In this document: positions 1-5,645 of the stretch, piece by piece | How the letters are laid out: the number at the start of each line of letters is the position of its first letter | Position numbering within the stretch: the stretch's first letter is position 1 | Assembly: GCA_024277605.1 (NCBI GenBank) | Contig: JAJRUU010000110.1 | Location: 1 to 6,335 of the forward strand | DNA: 6,335 bases | Direction of reading: 5' to 3' | Source: a bacterium | Lineage (GTDB): Bacteria > SZUA-182 > SZUA-191 > JAJRXT01 | Made by a program: the position numbers and the translations under genes | Notes under the pieces: generated by a model | Seen by the model: the letters and a program-made list of their open reading frames with translations, nothing else | Told to the model about the DNA's origin: nothing | The model's database searches: none

Positions 1-201
1 ACCTACACGCCGCTTGGCGCTTATTCCTTTATGGCGTTTGTGTTGCTTTATATGCCGTGCTTAGTGGTGGCCATAGCCATGAAGCATGAATTCGGAACCT
101 GGAAGTGGTTTTGGATAGCCGTTACATATGAACTTATGCTGGCCTGGATTGTGTCTTTCATAATTTATCAGGGCGGTAGTTTTCTGGGACTGGGAGGCTA
201 A
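1..201 (+). CDS. feoB: Ferrous iron transporter FeoB, C-terminal end (partial)
   Basis: Frame 1 is open from the first base to the TAA at 199-201 and gives the last 66 residues of a membrane protein. I recognise the C-terminus of FeoB, the GTPase-coupled Fe(II) importer of the cytoplasmic membrane. The stretch TPLGAYSFMAF followed by LLYMPC (Cys at local residue 20) matches the conserved second Gate/core end of FeoB, where a YxPC Cys sits in a transmembrane helix. Two hydrophobic helices are visible, at about local residues 9-28 and 35-57, with the charged MKHEFGTWKW loop between them. The GTPase domain and most of the permease lie outside the window. The next gene starts one base after the stop, and its ribosome binding site lies inside this coding end, so the two are certainly co-transcribed. 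The small downstream partner independently supports the assignment. Confidence 0.93.
   Translation, partial: TYTPLGAYSFMAFVLLYMPCLVVAIAMKHEFGTWKWFWIAVTYELMLAWIVSFIIYQGGSFLGLGG
192..197 (+). promoter_or_regulatory. Ribosome binding site of the FeoB-associated small gene
   Basis: GGGAGG lies 5 nt before the ATG at 203 and inside the last codons of feoB. It fixes the start of the short downstream gene and suggests translational coupling to feoB. Confidence 0.75.
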
Positions 202-202
202 G

Positions 203-346
203 ATGGAATTTTCAGATTATTTATGGCTGGCATTAATCCTCGCCGGCACTCTGTATTTGTTGTATCGATCCTTATTCAAGAAAAAAGGGCGCTGTTCGGG
301 CTGTAACAGTGAGAGTTGTGATTCAGCGGATAAACCTAAACCATAG
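203..346 (+). CDS. FeoB-associated Cys-rich membrane protein
   Basis: A 47-residue protein begins at ATG 203 and ends at TAG 344-346. It has one N-terminal transmembrane helix (about residues 6-24), a basic stop-transfer stretch (FKKKGR, residues 25-30), and then a Cys cluster CSGCNSESC (Cys 31, 34, 39) in a short hydrophilic tail. This layout, a single helix followed by a CxxC-x4-C tail directly after feoB, is that of the FeoB-associated Cys-rich membrane protein family. Its role is not firmly established; the cysteines are thought to help handle Fe(II) at the cytoplasmic mouth of FeoB. The positively charged segment after the helix predicts a cytoplasmic Cys tail. Spacing to feoB is 1 nt (TAA-G-ATG). 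The length is normal for the family. Confidence 0.88.
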   Translation: MEFSDYLWLALILAGTLYLLYRSLFKKKGRCSGCNSESCDSADKPKP

Positions 347-349
347 ACT

Positions 350-355
350 AAAGGA
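350..355 (+). promoter_or_regulatory. Probable ribosome binding site of the P-type ATPase gene
   Basis: AAAGGA lies 10 nt before the ATG at 366, a slightly long but usable spacing. It favours ATG 366 over the in-frame GTG at 309, which lies inside the preceding gene and would add 19 polar residues before the first helix. Confidence 0.5.
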
Positions 356-365
356 TTATTTCACT

Positions 366-2222
366 ATGTTGTCCAAAATTAAACATAAATGGATAGTTTC
401 GGGATGCGGGGCGCTGACTTTAGCCGCCTGGCAACTGGAATGGTGGGGGATAATATCCCCCTCTTTAGTAGCTATCCTGGCTTCATGTGCCCTGCTTCTG
501 GGTGGATATTCCATTGCCGCAAATGCCTTAAGGGGAGTAAAGCAAAAGCAATTAAACGTAGATGCACTGGTGGTAATTGCCGCTTTGGCCGCTTTAATTG
601 TAGGTGCATGGGTGGAGGCGGCTACGGTAATCTTTATCCTGTTATTAGGCGAAGAGTTGGAAACGGTTACCGTAAATAAGGCCCGCAAAGCTATTACGAA
701 TCTCATGCAGCTGGTACCGGAGAAGGTGTGTGTCATAAAAGACGGCCAGGAGTTACAGCTTCCCACGGATCAAGTTCAAGTAGACGATATCCTGCTTATC
801 CGTCTGGGGGAGCGGGTAGCCGTAGATGGGATAATCGTATTCGGAACATCCAGTTTAGATCAATCAAACATAACCGGTGAATCACTCCCGGCAGATAAAA
901 CCGTAGGGGATGAAGTGTATGCCGGAAGTCTTAACTTTTCCGGCAGCATCAGAGTGCGGGCCACCCATGTCGGTAAGCAAAGCTCACTGGCAAAAATCAA
1001 AGAAATGGTGGAACAAGCGCGAGCGAAAAAGGCCCCCACCCAACGCTTAATAGATCGCTTTGCCCAATGGTTTGTCCCCTGCACGCTATTGGTAGCGGTG
1101 TTGGTGTTTCTTGTAACCCACGATATTATCCGGGCAATTACTGTATTAATTGTAGCCTGCCCCTGCGCCCTGGTGCTGGGCACCCCGGTAGCGGTGATTG
1201 CCACTATTACCAGCGCCGCCCGTACAGGCTTATTAATCAAAGGGGGCGCTGCGCTGGAAAATGTCGGCAGACTAAACAGCCTGGTATTTGATAAGACCGG
1301 AACCTTGACCTATGGCAAGCCGAAAGTGGTTGAGGTAAAAAATTTTTGCGGGCGTAACTGCGACCAGGAGGACACACTGTCCTTTGCCGCCATTGCTGAA
1401 AAACTCTCCGAACATCCGCTTGCCGGAGCTATATTACAAAAGGCCGAGGAGTGGGAACTATTAATTTCTACTCCAGACGACTTTGTAGTTCACCAGGGAC
1501 AGGGAGTGAAAGCTAAACATGAGGATATCAACATCATCCTGGGTAATCGTCGCTTGCTTAAAGAAAACGCTATTACGCTGACTCCGGAAATGGAAACGTA
1601 TATCAAGAACCGGGAGACTCAGGGAGAAACAGCTATCATAGTGGCTCATCATGCTCAGGTATGTGGAATAATCACCCTGGCGGATACACTGCGACGCAAC
1701 GCTTTTAGTACTATACATCAGCTGAAGGCATTGGGAATCAATAAAACGGTGGCCATGTATACCGGCGACAATTACGATACAGCTAAAGCGATAGCCCGCA
1801 AACTTGGCATCGAAGATTTCCTGGCTAATTTACTGCCTCACCAAAAAGTGGAACAGGTGCAGGCGTTGATAGACAAGGGCTACAAGGTGGGTATGGTGGG
1901 CGATGGGGTTAATGATGCCCCGGCACTGGCTACCGCTCAGGTAGGTATTGCTATGGGAGCGGTGGGGAGTGATATAGCCATCGAAGCCGCCGATATAGCG
2001 CTTATGACCGATGACCTATCACGTATACCTCAAATAATCAAATTATCCCGCCGTACGTTACGCGTTATTTACCAGAATCTATGGTTTGCGATATTGTTTA
2101 ATCTGGGGATGATGGTGCTGGCTTCCGAAGGGAGTCTCAGTATGATCGGCGGCGCCCTGCTGCACCAATTCTCTTCGCTGGCGGTAATCTTAAATTCAAT
2201 GCGCTTGTTATATTCTAAATAA
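366..2222 (+). CDS. P1B-type heavy-metal translocating ATPase
   Basis: A complete 618-residue P-type ATPase of the metal-exporting P1B class. Visible motifs, numbered from the ATG at 366, are: the actuator loop TGES at 170-173; the metal-site motif CPC at 265-267 in the sixth helix, followed by ALVLGTPVAV; the phosphorylation site DKTGT at 309-313 (Asp309); the nucleotide-domain SEHP at 348-351; TGDN at 466-469; and GDGVNDAP at 512-519. Eight helices are apparent, near residues 8-27, 32-55, 64-81, 82-99, 236-252, 254-277, 572-587 and 592-615. There is no N-terminal HMA or His-rich domain. The last helix carries HQFSS (600-604) and then LNSMRLL, which is neither the Cu-type MxxSS nor the Zn-type DxG pattern, so the metal cannot be named. 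The position directly after feoB and its Cys-rich partner suggests iron or another divalent metal and efflux as a safety valve; that is inference. The stop lies 5 bp from the end of the convergent cytochrome gene. Confidence 0.93.
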   Translation: MLSKIKHKWIVSGCGALTLAAWQLEWWGIISPSLVAILASCALLLGGYSIAANALRGVKQKQLNVDALVVIAALAALIVGAWVEAATVIFILLLGEELETVTVNKARKAITNLMQLVPEKVCVIKDGQELQLPTDQVQVDDILLIRLGERVAVDGIIVFGTSSLDQSNITGESLPADKTVGDEVYAGSLNFSGSIRVRATHVGKQSSLAKIKEMVEQARAKKAPTQRLIDRFAQWFVPCTLLVAVLVFLVTHDIIRAITVLIVACPCALVLGTPVAVIATITSAARTGLLIKGGAALENVGRLNSLVFDKTGTLTYGKPKVVEVKNFCGRNCDQEDTLSFAAIAEKLSEHPLAGAILQKAEEWELLISTPDDFVVHQGQGVKAKHEDINIILGNRRLLKENAITLTPEMETYIKNRETQGETAIIVAHHAQVCGIITLADTLRRNAFSTIHQLKALGINKTVAMYTGDNYDTAKAIARKLGIEDFLANLLPHQKVEQVQALIDKGYKVGMVGDGVNDAPALATAQVGIAMGAVGSDIAIEAADIALMTDDLSRIPQIIKLSRRTLRVIYQNLWFAILFNLGMMVLASEGSLSMIGGALLHQFSSLAVILNSMRLLYSK

Positions 2223-2227
2223 GCGGC

Positions 2228-3046
2228 TTACTCAAGGCGGCGAATAACTTCCCCCTCCTCATCGGCTCCCTCCAGGAAGCGGGAAGCGGATTTATCCTTA
2301 TGACACATAGCACAGAAGCGTGGCATCTCCTCCCCTTCCGGCCCCGTATCTACCCTAAGCACTTTATAGGTCTTTCCCGGTGTGCCTTGTCCAAAGTGGA
2401 TATTTTTCGGATCGTGGCAGCTTAAGCAGATTACCTCACCTTCTTTATAAAACCTTACTTCGGCGGGAACTGATTTGGCCAGGCTTCCCGTGGGAACCCG
2501 GCCTACCGGATGGGTAGCCATGACATCAACCTTAGGCCCCATAGACCCAGCAGCATGACAGGACAAACAGGATCGAGCCAGCCCCTCGCCAAAACCCTCT
2601 TTTGGGGGTTGCGGAGGTAGTGCAGGCTTTGCTATTTTTTGATATTCTGCTTGAATTGACTTAACTTCAGCCTCCGTTTCTTTAAGCGTCTGCCGCCACT
2701 GCCTTTCCTTTTCTAAATCCAGCTTGGCCTTTTCGGCTAATTTTTTAAATTTATCTATTTCGGAATATTCAGAATCAGCGACTATATATTCAGCATAATA
2801 TTTTATCGCCATTTCGTTATTGTTGAATTGAAAATCATACAACAAACCCAAATTAGCCAGTGCATCCAATATCTTGTCTTCTTCCCAGGCAATTTTATAT
2901 TCTTGCTCCGCCTTGCCAAACGCACCTTCCTTATAGTATTCATTGCCTTTATCCAGGTGCTCCATCCCCGGCTCCTGAGCGCTCAGGGGATTAATTGCCA
3001 GTATTACCCCGGCACTAATTATAAATACTATTTGCTTTAATTTCAT
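2228..3046 (-). CDS. Exported TPR-domain triheme c-type cytochrome (doubled CXXCH)
   Basis: A 272-residue protein with a signal peptide (MKLKQ, a hydrophobic run, then LSA before Gln24). Residues 27-100 form TPR-like helices (KGNEYYKEGAFGKAEQEY, then DALANLGLLY). Residues 95-140 are a highly charged, probably extended helix. A proline-rich linker follows (PALPPQPPKE, 141-150). The C-terminal part has three covalent haem c sites: CLSCH at 160-164, CLSCH at 207-211 and CAMCH at 245-249. THPVG (His179) and CHDPKNIH (His217) supply likely axial ligands. The CXXCH-HPVG-CXXCHDP layout is that of doubled-CXXCH cytochromes. It should act outside the cytoplasmic membrane in electron transfer or as a scaffold for a partner bound by the TPRs; the partner is unknown. 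The start follows the beta-helix gene stop by 4 nt (TAA-CTCT-ATG) with no Shine-Dalgarno sequence, so translation is probably coupled. No lipobox and no C-terminal anchor were seen. Confidence 0.85.
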   Translation of the reverse strand: MKLKQIVFIISAGVILAINPLSAQEPGMEHLDKGNEYYKEGAFGKAEQEYKIAWEEDKILDALANLGLLYDFQFNNNEMAIKYYAEYIVADSEYSEIDKFKKLAEKAKLDLEKERQWRQTLKETEAEVKSIQAEYQKIAKPALPPQPPKEGFGEGLARSCLSCHAAGSMGPKVDVMATHPVGRVPTGSLAKSVPAEVRFYKEGEVICLSCHDPKNIHFGQGTPGKTYKVLRVDTGPEGEEMPRFCAMCHKDKSASRFLEGADEEGEVIRRLE

Positions 3047-3050
3047 AGAG

Positions 3051-4778
3051 TTAATTCAAAAACAGGTTATCGGCAATAACGAGCATAATGTTTTTAAACT
3101 TTTCCGGGATTTTACCGTCTCTCATACTCCTGAGCCTGACATTAGTCTGCAATATAGTTTTATTGCTAGTTACCGATTTACCGCCCGCCATCACTTTATT
3201 GCCATTATAAAAAACATTCTGGCTAATAATGGGATATGACTTTTTATCCACCTTAATCCCGCTGCGTCCTGATTTAACCGAACCCTTGTGTTGACCGGAG
3301 AAGGTATTGTTCATAATCAGCGGGCGGCATTCATAACGGATGGAAACACCATATATACCATAAAATCGGTTATCTTTAATAATAGGGCTGGAGTTTTCTC
3401 TTATATCCACTCCACTCTTATGCTTCTTTCCCTTGACCCTTTTAGCGCTATAGAAAACATTATGGGCTACCGTCGGAGAAGCATAGTACTTTACACATAC
3501 CATATCATTAATAAACTCATTGTGCTCAATCTGAGGCGACGATTTATGGGCATATACTCCAGGGCCGTAATTAGCGTCAAACATATTGTGACTGATTTGT
3601 ACGTCATCGCTTGATACAACGATAATCCCCGCCCCGCGGCGATCTTCATAGCCATTATCATTTATGGTGTTTTCGGCTATTTGGGCTTGCGATTTGCGAT
3701 AAATCGCTATACCGTGGTGAGAGTTGCCGTTAATCGTGTTCTTGGATATATTAACTTTAGAATAGCTGCACACTATCCCTTGAGTCCCGTTATAGCTGAT
3801 GGTATTTTGTTCGATCTCAGCTTTAGAACCATCGTTAACAACTATTCCCGCCATAATATTTCCGGCAATGGTATTATCTTTAACGCTAACCTCACAATCC
3901 TTCATTACCGCTATCCCGGAGAGAGTGTTGTCCTTAATGGTGTTGGCTATGAGGGTTACCTTACTGCCCGATTTTATACCTACCCCACTGCGGCCATTGT
4001 TGTACAGCTTATTGCCTTCCAGCGTTGGGGACGCCTCTTGCTCCACACCGATTCCGGAGAGTTTATTTAAATAACAATGATTATTCTTTACTATGGGAGA
4101 AGTGTTTTTGTGCTGAATGCCGATACCGGCCATTTGATTGTGGTGCAGACTATTGTTGTCCAGTAAAGGCGCCGCCTGGTGGCGCACACCGATTCCGGCA
4201 AGGGTGTTATTATAGCATTCATTGCCTATTATCTTCGCCCGTGAATTATGTTCATTGCCAATACCGGCTCCCTGATTACTATATATTTTATTATCGAATA
4301 TCTCGGGCGCCGCATTTTTTCCGGCAACATAAATCCCGCTGCCATAATTATTTTTAATTATATTATTCTTGATAACAAAAGATACATCTTTACATTCTAC
4401 AGCATGACCAGGGTCAGCTTCATCGACTTTGGGTCCCTTACCGGTAATGGTAAAACCCTCTATAATACTTTCATTGGCCCCGCTTACTACCGGCTGGACA
4501 GAATTCTGACCATCTATGATAGTAGTTTTGGGCATCCCCTCACTGCGTAAAATTATCCCACGCTTTAGTTTGATAGTCTCGTAATAAATACCCGGAGAAA
4601 CCAGTAAAATGTCACCTGCTCTGGCTTGGTCTATGGCCTGTTGGATACTTTCTCCCGGATGTATGGCCACAATTTTAGCGGAAACGGCTGATGGAGCTAT
4701 AGCGGAGACAAGAAAACAGCAGAAAAGGACTACATTAAAAAGCAGCCGCGTAGGAAATGTCCACTTACGACTAATCAT
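3051..4778 (-). CDS. Secreted right-handed parallel beta-helix protein (NosD/PbH1-repeat type)
   Basis: A 575-residue protein with a signal peptide (basic MISRK start, hydrophobic core at about 12-28, cleavage likely after AVSA, residue 34). The mature start, with IHPGESIQQAIDQARAGD and then SPGIYYETI, is the usual cap of pectate-lyase/NosD-like folds. The bulk (about 36-545) is parallel beta-helix, with coils of about 23 residues marked by [AS]GIGV, a P/A-x-[IL] strand and N-x-[IY]-x-N asparagine ladders; the first ten or so coils are very regular and later ones carry inserts. Such proteins bind or process polysaccharide or act as scaffolds. NosD itself serves copper-enzyme maturation, but no nos genes are present here. 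No catalytic residues could be assigned, so substrate and enzymatic activity are unknown. It is the first gene of a two-gene unit with the triheme cytochrome (4-nt gap). No Shine-Dalgarno sequence precedes the ATG; a hairpin sits 12 nt upstream instead. Confidence 0.88.
   Translation of the reverse strand: MISRKWTFPTRLLFNVVLFCCFLVSAIAPSAVSAKIVAIHPGESIQQAIDQARAGDILLVSPGIYYETIKLKRGIILRSEGMPKTTIIDGQNSVQPVVSGANESIIEGFTITGKGPKVDEADPGHAVECKDVSFVIKNNIIKNNYGSGIYVAGKNAAPEIFDNKIYSNQGAGIGNEHNSRAKIIGNECYNNTLAGIGVRHQAAPLLDNNSLHHNQMAGIGIQHKNTSPIVKNNHCYLNKLSGIGVEQEASPTLEGNKLYNNGRSGVGIKSGSKVTLIANTIKDNTLSGIAVMKDCEVSVKDNTIAGNIMAGIVVNDGSKAEIEQNTISYNGTQGIVCSYSKVNISKNTINGNSHHGIAIYRKSQAQIAENTINDNGYEDRRGAGIIVVSSDDVQISHNMFDANYGPGVYAHKSSPQIEHNEFINDMVCVKYYASPTVAHNVFYSAKRVKGKKHKSGVDIRENSSPIIKDNRFYGIYGVSIRYECRPLIMNNTFSGQHKGSVKSGRSGIKVDKKSYPIISQNVFYNGNKVMAGGKSVTSNKTILQTNVRLRSMRDGKIPEKFKNIMLVIADNLFLN
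3699..4337 (-). repeat. Coding tandem repeats: regular PbH1 coils of about 23 residues
   Basis: Residues 148-360 of the beta-helix protein repeat with a period of 22-24 residues (about 69 nt). Each unit begins SGI/AGI plus two small or aliphatic residues and contains an N-x-[IYL]-x-[ND]-N core. At least nine units can be aligned by eye, with unit starts near residues 147, 171, 194, 217, 241, 264, 287, 310 and 333. The units are diverged in DNA sequence, so this is an old protein repeat and not a recent DNA duplication. Confidence 0.8.
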
Positions 4779-4789
4779 AAGTTGTTTTC

Positions 4790-4816
4790 TGCCTACCCGG
4801 ATAATTCGGGCAGGCA
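4790..4816 (-). promoter_or_regulatory. Hairpin immediately upstream of the beta-helix start codon
   Basis: TGCCTACCCG (4790-4799) and CGGGCAGGCA (4807-4816) are inverted copies matching at 9 of 10 positions around a 7-nt loop. The A/C opposition at 4795/4811 becomes a tolerable G-U pair in the minus-strand RNA. The stem ends 11 nt before the ATG at 4778. No U-run follows it on the minus strand, so it is not a classical intrinsic terminator. It could limit or guide ribosome access, or stabilise the message. Confidence 0.5.
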
Positions 4817-4823
4817 GAGCCTG
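4811..4823 (-). promoter_or_regulatory. Alternative small stem competing with the start-proximal hairpin
   Basis: CAGGC (4811-4815) and GCCTG (4819-4823) form a perfect 5-bp stem with a 3-nt loop. Its first arm is part of the hairpin at 4790-4816, so both cannot form at once. This could be a switch or a coincidence; the stem is short. Confidence 0.25.
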
Positions 4824-4907
4824 TTTCTTTTAGCGCGTTAGTTTTAACCCGAAAAATTAGGGTCTGGTTATGTGGAAATCGACATTTACTTGAAAAACAT
4901 AGATTTA

Positions 4908-4964
4908 TCAGCTTCCTGCTCCAGCCGCCTCGGGCAAATAAAGTTTTATTGGGCGGTGGCTCAT
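4908..4964 (-). other. Possible 18-codon upstream open reading frame in the leader
   Basis: On the minus strand, ATG 4964-4962 opens a frame of 18 codons ending in TGA at 4908-4910 (MSHRPIKLYLPEAAGAGS). AAGG lies only 3 nt before the ATG, closer than usual, with a GAG further upstream. The frame spans the CCGCC/GGCGG stem, so translating it would disturb that structure. Short frames of this size arise by chance, so the call is weak. Confidence 0.2.
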
Positions 4965-5048
4965 AAACCTTATCTCACAAGGGGTGTCTTGCGAATCTGG
5001 TATAAATTCATGAATGGATCAGGCTAAAAGGTACTATTTCGTGAATCC

Positions 5049-5077
5049 ATTTTACCAGCAACCCCCTCGCTTGTCAA
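5049..5077 (-). promoter_or_regulatory. Sigma70-type promoter for the beta-helix/cytochrome unit
   Basis: On the minus strand, a perfect TTGACA (5077-5072) is followed after exactly 17 nt by TAAAAT (5054-5049), which matches the consensus at 5 of 6 bases. The predicted transcription start is near 5042. It is the best match to a housekeeping promoter on this strand of the intergenic region and implies a leader of about 264 nt before the ATG at 4778. Confidence 0.72.
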
Positions 5078-5105
5078 AGGAAAAGGATTACGTACACTTT
5101 AATGG

Positions 5106-5133
5106 TTGACAACTAATGGGATTACCCTCTAAT
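5106..5133 (+). promoter_or_regulatory. Sigma70-type promoter for the HsdR_N-like gene and argC
   Basis: TTGACA (5106-5111), 16 nt, then TCTAAT (5128-5133), matching the -10 consensus at 5 of 6 bases. The -10 ends only 8 nt before the ATG at 5142, so transcription should begin at or within about 3 nt of the start codon. Two small palindromes overlap it: GTTGACAAC across the -35 (5105-5113), and ATATTAATAT (5132-5141) between the -10 and the ATG. Either could be an operator. Confidence 0.68.
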
Positions 5134-5141
5134 ATTAATAT

Positions 5142-5630
5142 ATGGAAACACATGAGATAAAACAGGCCGTATTGAAATTTATGCCACAGCTGGAAGCATT
5201 TAAGACGCAGGCAAGCAATGCGGATGACGTCCGTCGGCTGATGGGGTTGTTTTTAGAGCAGGTACTTGGCTATGACCCTGAAGAAGAGCTTGTATTTCAA
5301 AGCATACAACCCGATCACGCTCAACTGCCTACCCAATTCGATGATAATATAAAGTTTCTGCTTCAACCGCTAGCCGCTCAAGCTGACCTGGATCAAACCT
5401 TGATAGATCAAGCCGTCGGTTGCGCTTTGGCTATAAGGGCGCAGCTGCTTGCGCTCACTAACGGAACTGAGTTCATACTTTACGATATAGACACCTCAAG
5501 TGGTAAATTAGAGGTTGAAGCGGTGTTTGAATTAAATTTACTGACGGATGCTGTGGATCATATAGCGGTAAATTTATGGATTATCGGCAAGAAAGATTGC
5601 GGTAAGATGGTCGTTCTAAATACCGCTTAA
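5142..5630 (+). CDS. Degenerate HsdR N-terminal (PD-(D/E)XK-like) domain protein, probably non-catalytic
   Basis: A 162-residue soluble protein with no signal peptide. Its architecture follows the HsdR-N type nuclease domain: an N-terminal helical part ending in VRRLMGLFLEQVLGYDPEEELVFQ (30-53), a middle strand region, and DLDQTLIDQAVGCALAI followed by AQLLALTNGTEFILYDID (82-117), the counterpart of the family's QL-x-RYF and ILTNG-x-x-YRFY segments. VFELNLL (128-134) matches the usual closing FEFDLL. The middle, where active members have VDYAI...IECK, is shortened to FDDNIKFLLQPLAA (67-79), so the E-x-K catalytic pair is missing and I infer it does not cut DNA. It stands alone with no HsdS, HsdM or methylase nearby, and is co-transcribed with argC 15 nt downstream. 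No Shine-Dalgarno sequence precedes the ATG, which fits a leaderless mRNA. The true role is unknown. Confidence 0.75.
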   Translation: METHEIKQAVLKFMPQLEAFKTQASNADDVRRLMGLFLEQVLGYDPEEELVFQSIQPDHAQLPTQFDDNIKFLLQPLAAQADLDQTLIDQAVGCALAIRAQLLALTNGTEFILYDIDTSSGKLEVEAVFELNLLTDAVDHIAVNLWIIGKKDCGKMVVLNTA

Positions 5631-5632
5631 GC

Positions 5633-5638
5633 AAGGAG
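5633..5638 (+). promoter_or_regulatory. Ribosome binding site of argC
   Basis: AAGGAG ends 7 nt before the ATG at 5646. It is a strong site at ideal spacing, in contrast to the gene upstream, which has none, and it fixes the argC start. Confidence 0.85.
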
Positions 5639-5645
5639 CTGTAAC

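Larger units (their letters stand above)
4779..5042 (-). other. Predicted long 5' leader of the beta-helix/cytochrome unit
   Basis: Between the predicted transcription start (near 5042 on the minus strand) and the ATG at 4778 lie about 264 nt with no substantial gene. The stretch holds several inverted repeats. CCGCC/GGCGG (4925-4929 with 4952-4956) encloses AATAAA/TTTATT (4937-4942 with 4945-4950). ACCC/GGGT pairs 4847-4850 with 4860-4863. A 10-bp hairpin at 4790-4816 precedes the start codon. Two short ATG-initiated frames are also present on the minus strand (4970-5011 and 4908-4964). I could not match it to a riboswitch class I know. It may be a regulatory leader, or simply an untranslated region with chance structure. 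Confidence 0.45.

Noticed and set aside
309..365. In-frame GTG at 309 as start of the P-type ATPase, adding 19 residues
   Set aside because: It lies inside the FeoB-associated gene, adds a polar segment with no known role, and has no better ribosome binding site; ATG 366 follows AAAGGA and leads directly into the first helix.
860..1240. Open frame on the minus strand inside the ATPase gene
   Set aside because: The opposite strand encodes the conserved TGES and CPC segments of the ATPase; the antisense protein has no recognisable features.
3681..4070. Open frames on the plus strand opposite the beta-helix gene
   Set aside because: They mirror the repetitive coding of the beta-helix protein on the minus strand, which has a signal peptide and regular coils; the plus-strand translations show no domain or plausible start signals.
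3699..4337. Tandem DNA repeat or CRISPR-like array
   Set aside because: The periodicity is at the protein level, about 23 residues; the nucleotide units are diverged, with no identical repeats or spacers.
4811..4832. Plus-strand intrinsic terminator (CAGGC-AGA-GCCTG then TTTCTTTT)
   Set aside because: The stem is only 5 bp, the T-run is interrupted, and no plus-strand gene ends just upstream; at most a weak stop for antisense transcription.
5012..5030. CTGATC on the minus strand, resembling part of a TPP riboswitch
   Set aside because: The partner CTGAGA element and the rest of the TPP core are absent, and the gene downstream has no thiamine link.
4779..5042. c-di-GMP-I riboswitch, often found before cytochrome genes
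   Set aside because: The characteristic GGCAAACC and GACGCAAAGCC elements are not present on the minus strand.
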